In this document: positions 39,295 through 48,419 of the stretch, piece by piece
Numbering within the stretch: the stretch's first letter is position 1
How the letters are laid out: every line of letters begins with the position of its first letter
NCBI GenBank assembly: GCA_045121595.1
Contig: JBGVGI010000027.1
Location: 1 to 64,000 of the forward strand
Direction of reading: 5' to 3'
Source: Fumia sp045121595
GTDB taxonomy: Bacteria; Bacillota; Clostridia; Oscillospirales; Ruminococcaceae
Length of the DNA stretch: 64,000 bases
Notes under the pieces: model-generated
Seen by the model: only the letters and a program-made list of their open reading frames with translations
Told to the model about the DNA's origin: nothing
Database searches by the model: none
Program-made: the position numbers and the translations under genes

Positions 39295-39528
39295 ATGAAA
39301 ATATCTTTATGCAGTCTTAACGAAGGAGAGTCGGCAACTGTGGAAAAGCTTTCTCTCTCAGGCGATATATACAGACGTTTAACACATCTTGGACTCATTA
39401 AAGGAACGAAAGTTGAATGTTTGCACAAAAGTCCCGCAGGTAACCCGATAGCTTACCTTATAAGAGGGGCAGTAATTGCGATACGAAACGAAGATGCAGA
39501 AAAAATTTCAGTTTCAAAGGAAAGGTGA
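39295..39528 (+). CDS. feoA: FeoA-family ferrous iron transport protein
   Basis: 77 residues with an SH3-like beta-barrel pattern: LNEGESATVEKL, RRLTHLGLIKGTKVECL and AYLIRGAVIAIRNEDAEKI, all typical of FeoA. Thought to bind the cytoplasmic side of FeoB and tune its activity. AAATGAGGT precedes the ATG. Its TGA stop overlaps a GTG used or usable for feoB. No clear Fur box was seen upstream. Confidence 0.9.
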   Translation: MKISLCSLNEGESATVEKLSLSGDIYRRLTHLGLIKGTKVECLHKSPAGNPIAYLIRGAVIAIRNEDAEKISVSKER

Positions 39529-41345
39529 GTGATTTTTTGAATAAAACGGTGGCACTCGTGGGGAACCCCAACGTCGGGAAAAGTACAGTATTCAATCAGT
39601 TAACCGGTATGAATCAGCATACCGGCAACTGGCCAGGAAAAACTGTCGGTACAGCTTACGGGCACTGCGAATACAAGGGTAGTAAAATCACCTTTGTAGA
39701 TTTACCAGGTACTTATTCTGTTTTTGCAAAATCCCCTGAGGAGGAAGTTACAAGAAACTTTCTTCAGTCGGGAGAATACGATGCCGTCGCAGTTATCTGT
39801 GACGCTACCTGTCTTGAGCGTAACTTAAGCCTCGTTTTGCAGATTTTATCAATCACGGGAAAAGTAATCGTATGTGTAAACCTTGTTGACGAGGCAGAAA
39901 AAAGAGGGATAATTATAGATTTTGAGTCGTTAAAAAAAGCACTCGGTGTCGAAGTTATAAAGATGTCCGCAAGAAGCTCACACGGTATAAAGGATATGCT
40001 TGACGGCATCTTAACTCTTAAAGACAGAACACCGAATAAAAAATCAACCGACGAAGAAATAATTTTAAAAGCCGAAGAAATTGCAAAAAACTCTGTTTTA
40101 TCAGAATCCCGACCCGACTTAAAAGACCGAAAAATCGACAGAATACTTATCGGTAAAAAAACGGGTTTCCCCGTTATGATTTTGTTTTTAGCGGTCATTT
40201 TGTGGATAACGATAGTCGGTGCAAACTACCCGTCAGAAGCTTTGGGGAAAATCTTGTTTTCGTTTGAAAAGCCTCTCAAATCTGCATTTTCCGTTTTTCC
40301 TGATTGGGTTTCGGGTCTTTTTATAGACGGAGTTTATCACGTGCTTTCGATTGTAATTTCGGTAATGCTCCCACCTATGGCTATTTTCTTTCCGCTTTTC
40401 ACGATTTTAGAAGACTCAGGGTATTTGCCGAGGATAGCCTTTAACCTTGACAATCCCTTTAAAAAAGCATCTGCCTGCGGAAAGCAATCGCTTACGATGT
40501 GTATGGGGTTTGGATGCAACGCCGTCGGGGTTACGGGAGCAAGGATAATAGATTCTGAAAGAGAACGCCTTATTGCAATTATTACAAACTCTTTAGTTCC
40601 CTGCAACGGCAGATTTCCTACCCTCATAACACTTATTACCGTTTTTCTCACGGGTGGAATAACTTCCTTTGGTAAATCGTTTTTATCCGCATTTTTCTTG
40701 TTAACAGTAATATTACTTGGAGTGTTGACCACCTTTCTCGCATCCCGTTTTCTGTCAAGAACGTGGCTTAAAGGAATTCCCTCATCGTTTACTTTAGAGC
40801 TTCCTCCCTACCGCAAACCGCAGATAGGAAAAGTTATAGTCCGTTCTATCTTTGACAGAACTTTATTTGTTTTAGCACGTGCCGCAGTAGTAGCAGCCCC
40901 CGCAGGTGCAGTTATCTGGATTATGTCAAACGTTACCTTTAAAGACGCTTCCCTTCTTTCTCTATGCACCTCGTTTTTAGACCCCGTTGCAAGGATTTTC
41001 GGTCTTGACGGCAGTATTTTAATGGCTTTTATCTTAGGCTTCCCCGCAAATGAAATAGTGCTTCCGATAATAATTTTAGCGTACACAAACGGCGGTACGC
41101 TTTGCGACATAACTAACCTTTATAAGCTTAAAGAATTGCTTGTCAGTAACGGATGGACAGTCACTACTGCAATCTGTGTGATAATTTTTTCACTGATGCA
41201 CTGGCCGTGCTCCACCACCTGTCTTACAATCTATAAAGAAACAAAAAGTGTGAAATGGACCCTCATTTCAGCCTTGCTTCCTACCATTACAGGTCTTTTA
41301 ATCTGTTTTTTGGTAGCAAGTACGGGAAGAATATTTGGAATATAA
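39525..41345 (+). CDS. feoB: Ferrous iron transport protein B
   Basis: GTPase-gated Fe(II) importer, 606 residues, the short clostridial type. N-terminal G domain: G1 GNPNVGKST near 13-21, switch region GNWPGKTVG, G3 VDLPGTYS and G4 NLVDEAEK. Membrane part has two Gate domains (LEDSGYLPRIAF near 305, GFGCNAVGVTGARI near 333, then PCNGRFPTL). The stated start is GTG overlapping the feoA stop; a TTG at 39537 with a better-spaced AAGGTGAG site is an equally likely start and would give the usual MNKTVALVGNPN beginning. Confidence 0.93.
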   Translation: MSDFLNKTVALVGNPNVGKSTVFNQLTGMNQHTGNWPGKTVGTAYGHCEYKGSKITFVDLPGTYSVFAKSPEEEVTRNFLQSGEYDAVAVICDATCLERNLSLVLQILSITGKVIVCVNLVDEAEKRGIIIDFESLKKALGVEVIKMSARSSHGIKDMLDGILTLKDRTPNKKSTDEEIILKAEEIAKNSVLSESRPDLKDRKIDRILIGKKTGFPVMILFLAVILWITIVGANYPSEALGKILFSFEKPLKSAFSVFPDWVSGLFIDGVYHVLSIVISVMLPPMAIFFPLFTILEDSGYLPRIAFNLDNPFKKASACGKQSLTMCMGFGCNAVGVTGARIIDSERERLIAIITNSLVPCNGRFPTLITLITVFLTGGITSFGKSFLSAFFLLTVILLGVLTTFLASRFLSRTWLKGIPSSFTLELPPYRKPQIGKVIVRSIFDRTLFVLARAAVVAAPAGAVIWIMSNVTFKDASLLSLCTSFLDPVARIFGLDGSILMAFILGFPANEIVLPIIILAYTNGGTLCDITNLYKLKELLVSNGWTVTTAICVIIFSLMHWPCSTTCLTIYKETKSVKWTLISALLPTITGLLICFLVASTGRIFGI

Positions 41346-41371
41346 AAAAAGGCAGTCGTACTGCCTTTTTT
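41345..41371. terminator. Bidirectional terminator between feoB and the chorismate mutase gene
   Basis: Perfect 12-base stem AAAAAAGGCAGT/ACTGCCTTTTTT with CGT loop. Confidence 0.9.
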
Positions 41372-41636
41372 AATCTTCTATCACAGTTTTCTGATAATCA
41401 CGGCTTAATTTCATTAAAGTTTCGAAAAACTCCTCGCTGTAGCTTTCAAGCCCTTTTGACGATTTTTTTCTCATTTCCTTTAAAATCTCGTCTTCTCTTG
41501 ACTTTACAAAAATTTCCATACCGTTTTCCTTTTTGTAAAGAGCAACCTCTTTGCAAAGCGCCATACGTTTTTCAAAAAGCCTTAACATCTCGTCGTTTAC
41601 TTCATTTATTTCTTTTCTGATATCATTAAGTTCCAT
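41370..41636 (-). CDS. AroQ-type chorismate mutase
   Basis: 88 residues, all helical. LNDIRKEINEVNDEMLRLFEKR near 3-24 carries the conserved arginine and the D/E-x-x-ML pattern, ALCKEVALYKK the active-site lysine, then SREDEILKEM. It would convert chorismate to prephenate for Phe/Tyr synthesis. A prephenate source is also what TrhP-type U32 enzymes need (22926-24146). Eleven bases downstream of the esterase gene. GGTGAT ribosome site. Confidence 0.85.
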   Translation of the reverse strand: MELNDIRKEINEVNDEMLRLFEKRMALCKEVALYKKENGMEIFVKSREDEILKEMRKKSSKGLESYSEEFFETLMKLSRDYQKTVIED

Positions 41637-41647
41637 TTAATCACCGC

Positions 41648-42406
41648 CTACTTTAACATCCATTCTAAAACTTTTTCGATGTGGTAGTCCCAGAATTCCC
41701 AGGTATGTCCGCCTTCGGATTCAAAGTACGAGAAATCGTAATTTAATTCTTCAAACTTCTCTTTTAACGCCACGTTATCCTCATACATAAAATCTTCAGT
41801 GCCTACCGCCATATAAATACGGGGTTTTAACTCTTTTTTATCACATTCTTCGGCAAGGTAAAAAAGGTCTTCATTTTCGGGAACAACAAGCTCTTCACCG
41901 AAAATCGGCACCATAACGGAAGGGTTAAATTCTTCTCTTAAAAGACGTGTAACCGAAGAAAGTCCTGCTACCGCAGAAAATCTGTCGTTTTCCCTGAGTG
42001 CAATTTTCAAAGCACCGTAACCACCCATCGAAAGACCTGCAATAAAGTTATCCTCCCTTTTGTCGGACACGTTGAAAAACTCCGAAACTATGTGAGGAAG
42101 TTCTTTTGCGATATACGTATAATACTTAAGTCCGTACTTCATATCGGTATAAAAGCTTCTTGCACCTGAAGGCATAACTACACAGATTCCGTGACGGTTT
42201 GCATACCTTTCAACCGAGGTACGTCTGAGCCATATCGACTGGTCGTCGGAAAGCCCGTGCAGAAGATAAAGACATTTATATTTTTTATCCTCTTTTTTGG
42301 TTTCAATACCAATTTCACCAACGTTACTCTTTTGAGGAATTACAACGTAAATTTCGGTCTGCATACCGAGTGATTCACTGTAAAATTTCAAATTTGCAAG
42401 TGCCAT
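41648..42406 (-). CDS. Alpha/beta-hydrolase esterase (EstA/esterase D-like)
   Basis: 252 residues. CLYLLHGLSDDQSIW near 45-59 forms the oxyanion region, the nucleophile elbow is GLSMGGYGAL near 122-131, followed by a later acidic residue and SEGGHTWEFW near 232-241 with the catalytic histidine. Relatives hydrolyse short-chain acyl esters, feruloyl esters or S-formylglutathione. No signal peptide, so cytoplasmic. Start at 42406 after GAAAGGG; a TTG 18 bases upstream overlaps the site. First gene of a two-gene unit with chorismate mutase. Confidence 0.87.
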   Translation of the reverse strand: MALANLKFYSESLGMQTEIYVVIPQKSNVGEIGIETKKEDKKYKCLYLLHGLSDDQSIWLRRTSVERYANRHGICVVMPSGARSFYTDMKYGLKYYTYIAKELPHIVSEFFNVSDKREDNFIAGLSMGGYGALKIALRENDRFSAVAGLSSVTRLLREEFNPSVMVPIFGEELVVPENEDLFYLAEECDKKELKPRIYMAVGTEDFMYEDNVALKEKFEELNYDFSYFESEGGHTWEFWDYHIEKVLEWMLK

Positions 42407-42589
42407 TTTCAAAAACCCTTTCAAAAGTCCGTTTTATTGGACTTATAATCTGATATACTTTAATCACAGGCAAAAAAGATACTCATTTTCCTTAATTACT
42501 GTCCTTTTTTATTTTTTGTGTTTGTCATTGTCACTTTTTTGCCTGTTCTCCTTTGACGTTTCTTCATTTTTATACTCACTTTCGCAAGA

Positions 42590-42617
42590 GTGGCGGTGTA
42601 GATTTCTACGCCGTCAC
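42590..42617 (-). terminator. Hairpin across the CLC gene stop codon
   Basis: 13-pair stem (42590-42602 with 42605-42617) including two G-T pairs. It overlaps the stop codon and lacks a T run on the minus strand. The 42407-42589 interval holds nothing else I can support. Confidence 0.4.
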
Positions 42618-43790
42618 TTTTGTTTCAAACAAGGTTACGTTGTAAATATTATCTTTACCCGAGCAGACAAATGCGGAAAGTACAGCCAACACAAAAAATC
42701 CGCCGTTTGCAATTCCAAACATCTCAAAACAAAGGAATATAGTTGCCAGAGGGCAGTTTGTAACGGCAGCAAACAATGCCCCCATTCCGACTGCCGCACC
42801 AAGCAAAGGATTGAGCCCCAAAAGCAAAGCAACAGTAGTACCAAAGGTAGCACCGATACAGAAAGTCGGGATAATCTCTCCGCCTTTAAACCCTGCACCA
42901 ACAGTTACTACGGTAAAAATCATCTTTAATAAAAAGTCATAATAATTTATCTTTTCGTTTTCAAAGGCTCTTAAAATAAGCTCCATACCGCTTCCGTTAT
43001 AATCCATATTACCGACCGCAATCGTCATAATAATTATCATAACTGCACCGATAACGGCACAAACGATATCATTTTTAAAAAGCTTTTTAAAAATATGAGA
43101 GCCGATATGTAAGCTTCTGCAAAAAACTGCACCGACAACACCGCAAAGCACAGCTAACGCCAAAACTTTCCAGATATTTGAAAAATCAAGAAAGGTTACG
43201 TCAGGAACCGAAAATCTTTCAGGCTCAGCACCCAAAAATGTCGCTGTAAAAAATGCTATAAAGCTTGAAACAAGAGAAGGTATAATACCCGTGTAGTATT
43301 CTTTTTTTCTTATTACTTCGACGGCAAAGATTGCAGCACCGAGAGGTGTACCAAAAACGGCGGAGAAAAACGCCGCCATACCTGCAACCGTTAAAAAGCG
43401 TCTTTCTTTATCAGAAAGCTTAAAAGCACCCGAGCAGACACTTGCGATACTACCGCCCATCTGTAAGGCGGCACCCTCACGACCTGCCGAACCACCGCAA
43501 AGGTGGGTCATTGACGATGCCAAAAACACCGCAGGGGTCAAAAGCTTCGGGACTTTTATCTCCCCTCTTACCCCTTCAAAAATATGTACGGTACCAACGC
43601 CTGTAACTTTGAGCGCTTTATACAAAAGCACCGTAATAACACCCGCTACCGGTAAAAGCAGTAAAATCCACTTATGCTCTCCTCTGAAAGCGGTCACAAA
43701 GGTAATAGCTTCAGAAAAGAGAAATCCCGTAACACCGCATAAAACACCTAAAACCACCGTTGCGGCGCACCATTTTAAAAGTTTTTTCAT
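42606..43790 (-). CDS. CLC-family anion/proton antiporter, probably the fluoride (CLC-F) type
   Basis: 394 residues, the short length of bacterial CLC-F proteins. The filter helix reads THLCGGSAGREGAALQMGGS near 94-113; GGSAGREG followed by QMGG is, as I recall, the CLC-F signature, whereas chloride CLCs usually show GREGPxVQxG. The first filter loop is GVGTVHIFEG rather than GSGIP, again unlike chloride types. A GGEIIPTFCIGATFG block forms the third filter region. CLC-F proteins export fluoride against protons. No fluoride riboswitch precedes it, since it starts inside the DUF4091 gene (4-base overlap). Confidence 0.75.
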   Translation of the reverse strand: MKKLLKWCAATVVLGVLCGVTGFLFSEAITFVTAFRGEHKWILLLLPVAGVITVLLYKALKVTGVGTVHIFEGVRGEIKVPKLLTPAVFLASSMTHLCGGSAGREGAALQMGGSIASVCSGAFKLSDKERRFLTVAGMAAFFSAVFGTPLGAAIFAVEVIRKKEYYTGIIPSLVSSFIAFFTATFLGAEPERFSVPDVTFLDFSNIWKVLALAVLCGVVGAVFCRSLHIGSHIFKKLFKNDIVCAVIGAVMIIIMTIAVGNMDYNGSGMELILRAFENEKINYYDFLLKMIFTVVTVGAGFKGGEIIPTFCIGATFGTTVALLLGLNPLLGAAVGMGALFAAVTNCPLATIFLCFEMFGIANGGFFVLAVLSAFVCSGKDNIYNVTLFETKVTA

Positions 43791-45424
43791 ATCAGTTTCT
43801 TAATCTCCCCGTTAACCCATTCACGCAAATCAAGAATATAATCGGCACGTCTTGGGTATTTGTCAAAATAATCTACGTCGTTTAATTTTTTTAAAACTTC
43901 TTCCCTGCCGATATATTTTTCCAAAAGCTTAAGCGCTCTCAAATCCTGCATAGTTTCGTTAAATACGTAAATTCTTAAAGACTCAACTACGTTGCCGTTT
44001 TCGTCAAGCGGATACACTAAATACGCATCGCCCGACGGGAAAGCACAGTCTGCAGAAGTATTTGCATAGGGGTCGATAACTCTTCTTGAGTGCTGAGAAA
44101 ACCAGAAGTTATATCCCCACTGCAAAAAGCCTTTGATATCGTATTTGTAAAGCTGATAGCCTAAAATTCTGTTTCTGTACGAAGGCATCGACATATACCT
44201 GTTAGCAACGTCAATATTCTGTGCACAACAATAGTACGCCCAGAGTCCGTTGATACCCGCATCGATAAAGGTCTTTATATGGTCAGTGCCGACGATTGGC
44301 TTTGAAACGATACCCTTCTGATAAAACTCAAAATCAGAAAGCGCATCAATGATTTTATCACTCTCGATATGCTTATCAAGAATTTCTTTAACCTTTCTGT
44401 AACGCTCCTCGTTTTTGAGTATCGGCTCGTCGGAAACGTGGAAAAAGGTCTTTTCATAAATACCCTTATCCTTCAAAAAGCCTTTTATATCAACGAGGAA
44501 TTTATCAAGGAAAGCTTTATATTCATCTGAAAGTGAGTCGGTTTCCCAACCGAAAATTTTCTTGTACTCACCGTCAACTGTTGCCATAATTTTCGGAGCG
44601 TGGTTTGCACCCCACTGGGTAAAAAGATGGGAAATCTCAAAATACTCAATGCCATTTTTCTGACAAAGGTTTATAAACTCATCAAGCTTATCAAAAGAAA
44701 ATTCATATTCACCGTTTTTAACAGTGACCTTTACAAGCTGATTAGTTGGTCTTTCACCACCGATTTTAGTATCAAGCGGAGGGGTAAAGACGGGCGTTAA
44801 AATCATATTATGTCCGAATTTAACGTAGGTTTTAAGATACTTTTCAAAAACTTCAAAATACCCGTCACTTAAAATCTCAACGTTATGATGTACTGCGAGT
44901 GAGTCACCATGAAACCAGCCCGTATTTATAAGTTCCTGTTTCGGGAGCTCACAGTTTATGATATCAACAGTAACTGAAACTTCACTTACAACCTTTCCTT
45001 CATGGGAAAACTTAAAGGTTATGGGATATTCACCGAAAACCTCGCCTTTTGGTTCTAAAGTTACCCAGAAGGCAGCATTTCGGTGATTTCTGACCGTAAA
45101 ATCGTTATAATCAATGGTAAAAAGAGGATCAGGGAAAAGTCCCGGTTCCTTGGTAATGAAATCATCGTCACATTCGTGAATGAAACAAGGCATATCGGAA
45201 GGCACGTAGCCTACTTCACGCACTTTGACATATTCTTTGACGGGAGAATCAATCTCAATATTCATCCACATTTTAGAAGCGTACAGTTCCTCATCCACCA
45301 TACCTGTAATCTGGAAAGAATAAATCTCATTTTTAAAAAGCGAAACCTTTTTAAGCTCTTTTGCAGTTATCGGTTTATCAAGAAAAACCTTCTCTAAACT
45401 GCTTATGATTTTAAAGTCATACAT
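43787..45424 (-). CDS. DUF4091-containing protein, glycoside-hydrolase-like
   Basis: 545 residues. N-terminal beta-sandwich (about 1-150, with NEIYSFQITG and WVTLEPKGEVFGEYP), then a TIM-barrel-like middle (NTGWFHGDSLAVHHN near 165, FISHLFTQWGANH region, TFFHVSDEP near 345 with candidate acidic residues) and a C-terminal DUF4091 part (GFLQWGYNFWFSQHSRR near 430, PYANTSADCAFPSGDAYLVYP near 455). Substrate unknown. It overlaps metH by a few bases and the CLC gene by four. No signal peptide. Confidence 0.8.
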   Translation of the reverse strand: MYDFKIISSLEKVFLDKPITAKELKKVSLFKNEIYSFQITGMVDEELYASKMWMNIEIDSPVKEYVKVREVGYVPSDMPCFIHECDDDFITKEPGLFPDPLFTIDYNDFTVRNHRNAAFWVTLEPKGEVFGEYPITFKFSHEGKVVSEVSVTVDIINCELPKQELINTGWFHGDSLAVHHNVEILSDGYFEVFEKYLKTYVKFGHNMILTPVFTPPLDTKIGGERPTNQLVKVTVKNGEYEFSFDKLDEFINLCQKNGIEYFEISHLFTQWGANHAPKIMATVDGEYKKIFGWETDSLSDEYKAFLDKFLVDIKGFLKDKGIYEKTFFHVSDEPILKNEERYRKVKEILDKHIESDKIIDALSDFEFYQKGIVSKPIVGTDHIKTFIDAGINGLWAYYCCAQNIDVANRYMSMPSYRNRILGYQLYKYDIKGFLQWGYNFWFSQHSRRVIDPYANTSADCAFPSGDAYLVYPLDENGNVVESLRIYVFNETMQDLRALKLLEKYIGREEVLKKLNDVDYFDKYPRRADYILDLREWVNGEIKKLI

Positions 45425-47810
45425 TATCAATTTCCTCCGCGTATCTTACAGTTTCCATAGCGTCTTTTGCGTATTTGTCAGCGCCGATTGCATTTGCATA
45501 ATCCTCAGTCAAAACCGCACCGCCTACAACTACCTTGCAGTCGGGTGCTTTTTTTCTTAACTGTTTTATGGTTTCTTCCATTGCAGGTACAGTTGTAGTC
45601 ATCAAAGCCGAAAGTCCCACAAGCGGTGCTTTTACTTCAATTACCTTTTCAACTATCGTTTCGGGCGCAACGTCTTTGCCCAAATCAATAACGTCAAAGC
45701 CGTAGTTTTGCAAAAGAAGTTTTACGATATTTTTACCGATATCGTGGATATCACCTTTAACAGTTGCAATAACCACTTTAATTCTGTCTGATGCTTTTTC
45801 TTTTGGCATACTCTTTTTAATCTGCTCAAAAGCATATTTTGAAGCCTCGGCACTCATCAAAAGCTGAGGGAGAAATACCTTGTTTTTCTCAAAACCGACA
45901 CCCACTTCGTTCAAAGCAGGAATGATCTCGTTTTGCACAATGTCAAGCGGCTTAACAGTTTCCAAAAGCTTTAAGGTAAGCTCACTTGCTTTTTCCTTAA
46001 GCCCTTTTATGATAGCCTTCTGCAGTTCGGATTTAAAATCTTTTAAGGTAAAGTTTTCATTATTTACAGTTGTCACCGTTTCCGAAATACTTTCTGCAAA
46101 GGAAATAAAGCTTTCACAGTTTTCGTCCATTCCGTTTAAAGCCTTATAAGCATAAAAGCTCTTCATCATATCGGCAGAATACGGATTCATAATGGCGGCG
46201 GAAAGTCCTGAGCTTAATGCCATTGTGAAGAAATTACTGTTTATAATCTCACGTTTGGGAAGCCCGAACGAAACGTTGGAAACGCCTAAAGACGTATGAC
46301 AGTTAAGTTCTTCTTTTATAATTTTTACCGCCTTTAACGTTTCTTTAGCGGAATTTTTATCGGCACTTATCGTGAGTGCCAACGGGTCAAAAATTATATC
46401 CTTTTTATCAATGCCGTATTCACTTGCTTTTGCTAAAATCTTCTTTGCAATCTCCACTCTGCCACGGGCGGTTTCGGGAATGCCGTTTTCATCAAGGGTG
46501 AGTGCCACGATAACGCCACCGTATTTTTTAGCAAGAGGGAAAACTGCGTTCATACTTTCTTCTTTGCCGTTTACAGAGTTTATCATAGCCTTTCCGTTAT
46601 AATAACGGAGCGCTTTTTCCATCGCAGTAACGTCTGACGTATCAATCTGCAGTGGCAAATCAATAATCGCCTGAAGCTCTGTTACCGCAGTTTTAAGCAT
46701 AGCCACTTCGTCGATTTCGGGAAGTCCTACGTTAACGTCTAAAATATCGACACCTTTTTCCTGCTGAGAGATACCCTCGTTTAAAATATAGTCGATATCA
46801 TTTTCCTTTAAAGCTTCTTTAAAACGTTTTTTGCCCGTGGGATTAATTCGCTCACCGATAAGAATGGGAGCATCTTTAAAATCCACGGCCTTTGTGTAAG
46901 ATGAAACCATGGTTATATCTTTTTTGCTGACGGGCAAAGGTTTAATATCCTTTGTCTTTTCAACAGTTGCCCTGATGTATTCAGGCGTTGTACCACAACA
47001 ACCGCCGACGATAAGCACACCTTCATTGACAAGAGTTTTCACTTCGTCAGAAAATTCTTCGGCACTTACGTCGTAAACAGTTTCCCCGTTTACAACTTTC
47101 GGAAGTCCTGCGTTGGGTTTTAAGATAACGGGAACTGATGCGTATTTTAAATACTCGCGTGTCACAAAACTTAAATCCTTAGGGCCTAAAGAACAGTTAA
47201 GACCAATAGCATCTGCACCCATACCCTCTAAAAGTGCCACCATACTCTTGGGAGATGCCCCCGTCATAAGGGTATTATCCTCGTTATATGCATTTGACAC
47301 AAAAACGGGGAGTGAAGTATTTTCCTTTACAGCAAGTAAAGCCGCCTTTGTTTCGTAGCTGTCGTTCATTGTCTGGATGAAAATAATCTCTGCACCGTAC
47401 TTCTCGGCAAGACGTACTGTTTTTGCAAAAACGCTTACTGCTTCTTCAAACTGAAAATCCCCATAAGGCGCAAGCATTCTGCCAAGAGGGCCGATATCTA
47501 AAGCTACCCATTTTTTCTGAGTACCGATACTTTCATCTCTTGCCTTCTTGACGTTTTCCATTGCGGCTTTTATAATGCTTTCGAGTTCTTCGTCCGAAAA
47601 CTTCAAAGAGTTTGCACCGAAAGTATTCGCACTTACAACGTTACTTCCTGCATCATAATAGTCCTTGTGGATTTTTACAAGCACGTCGGGGTGGGTTATA
47701 TTCCATCTTTCGGGAAGCTCACCCGGAATAAGCCCTGCTTTTTGAAGCAAGGTTCCCGTTCCACCGTCAAGATATAAAATATTCTCTTTAACATAATCTA
47801 AAACGTTCAT
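45417..47810 (-). CDS. metH: Cobalamin-dependent methionine synthase (short form)
   Basis: Methylates homocysteine using 5-methyl-THF through cobalamin. 797 residues; the E. coli type has about 1227. Domains in order: homocysteine/zinc domain (LDGGTGTLLQKAG near 14, zinc cysteines including GGCCGTTPE near 275), pterin domain (IGERINPTGKKRFKEAL near 320), cobalamin cap, and cobalamin domain with DIHDIGKNIVKLLL near 680 where the histidine ligates cobalt. The C-terminal SAM-dependent reactivation domain is missing from the chain but encoded as a separate protein immediately upstream (TAATG overlap). Confidence 0.94.
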   Translation of the reverse strand: MNVLDYVKENILYLDGGTGTLLQKAGLIPGELPERWNITHPDVLVKIHKDYYDAGSNVVSANTFGANSLKFSDEELESIIKAAMENVKKARDESIGTQKKWVALDIGPLGRMLAPYGDFQFEEAVSVFAKTVRLAEKYGAEIIFIQTMNDSYETKAALLAVKENTSLPVFVSNAYNEDNTLMTGASPKSMVALLEGMGADAIGLNCSLGPKDLSFVTREYLKYASVPVILKPNAGLPKVVNGETVYDVSAEEFSDEVKTLVNEGVLIVGGCCGTTPEYIRATVEKTKDIKPLPVSKKDITMVSSYTKAVDFKDAPILIGERINPTGKKRFKEALKENDIDYILNEGISQQEKGVDILDVNVGLPEIDEVAMLKTAVTELQAIIDLPLQIDTSDVTAMEKALRYYNGKAMINSVNGKEESMNAVFPLAKKYGGVIVALTLDENGIPETARGRVEIAKKILAKASEYGIDKKDIIFDPLALTISADKNSAKETLKAVKIIKEELNCHTSLGVSNVSFGLPKREIINSNFFTMALSSGLSAAIMNPYSADMMKSFYAYKALNGMDENCESFISFAESISETVTTVNNENFTLKDFKSELQKAIIKGLKEKASELTLKLLETVKPLDIVQNEIIPALNEVGVGFEKNKVFLPQLLMSAEASKYAFEQIKKSMPKEKASDRIKVVIATVKGDIHDIGKNIVKLLLQNYGFDVIDLGKDVAPETIVEKVIEVKAPLVGLSALMTTTVPAMEETIKQLRKKAPDCKVVVGGAVLTEDYANAIGADKYAKDAMETVRYAEEIDNV

Positions 47811-48415
47811 TACTCTCTCCTGAAACTACAATTTGTTTTTTCACAAGCTTCACAGCTTGATTTATCATCACATTTTTTATCGGTAATTCCAACAATCGCC
47901 GTTACCGACTTTGACGGAGACATCAAAAGGCTTTCGTTTAAAGTAAGCCCTATCTTTCTTGGACAGTCAAGTACTTTAAATATCTCTTTTTGAAATTCCA
48001 AAGGCAAATCCCCGTACCCGGGACTAAAGCGAGGCTTTGTAAAGCAATTTACTTTACAACAAAATTCATCGCATACTCTCTCGATTTCGGCAGTTCCTAT
48101 AGCTTCAAACATCACGGCTTTTGCAGGTGACACCTTTGAATACCTTAAAAGCAGTCTGTCAAACTGAGCACCGAGTGTTGCCGCAAAGATGATAACTTCT
48201 TTACACCCGTAAAGGTTTTTTAAAAGTTTTTCTGACTTAACCTTTGCAAAAGGAAACTCCACAAGGTCACTTAAAGTTACTTCAAACTGTCTGTAACAAA
48301 GCCTTGGCTTTATAAAGCTTTCTGCTTCTTTTATGCATTCATCCAGAAGTGTAAGTATTTCTTTGGTCGGCTCTTTTACCCCTGCATAACGCAAGACTTC
48401 TTTTTTATCAATCAT
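47810..48415 (-). CDS. Stand-alone MetH reactivation-domain protein
   Basis: 201 residues. Resembles the C-terminal activation domain of MetH, which binds SAM and remethylates oxidised cobalamin: ARG-like cores FAATLGAQFDRLL near 76 and RFSPGYGDLPLEFQKEIF near 130-147, the latter being the family signature. The extreme C terminus has four spaced cysteines (CDDKSSCEACEKTNC), which could bind iron-sulfur or zinc and might feed electrons to the cobalamin; this is inference. Five bases before it lies metF. Confidence 0.9.
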   Translation of the reverse strand: MIDKKEVLRYAGVKEPTKEILTLLDECIKEAESFIKPRLCYRQFEVTLSDLVEFPFAKVKSEKLLKNLYGCKEVIIFAATLGAQFDRLLLRYSKVSPAKAVMFEAIGTAEIERVCDEFCCKVNCFTKPRFSPGYGDLPLEFQKEIFKVLDCPRKIGLTLNESLLMSPSKSVTAIVGITDKKCDDKSSCEACEKTNCSFRRE

Positions 48416-48419
48416 AAGC

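Noticed and set aside
43787..43850. Possible fluoride riboswitch before the CLC gene
   Set aside because: The CLC start lies inside the DUF4091 coding sequence and no pseudoknot-like conserved bases were seen.
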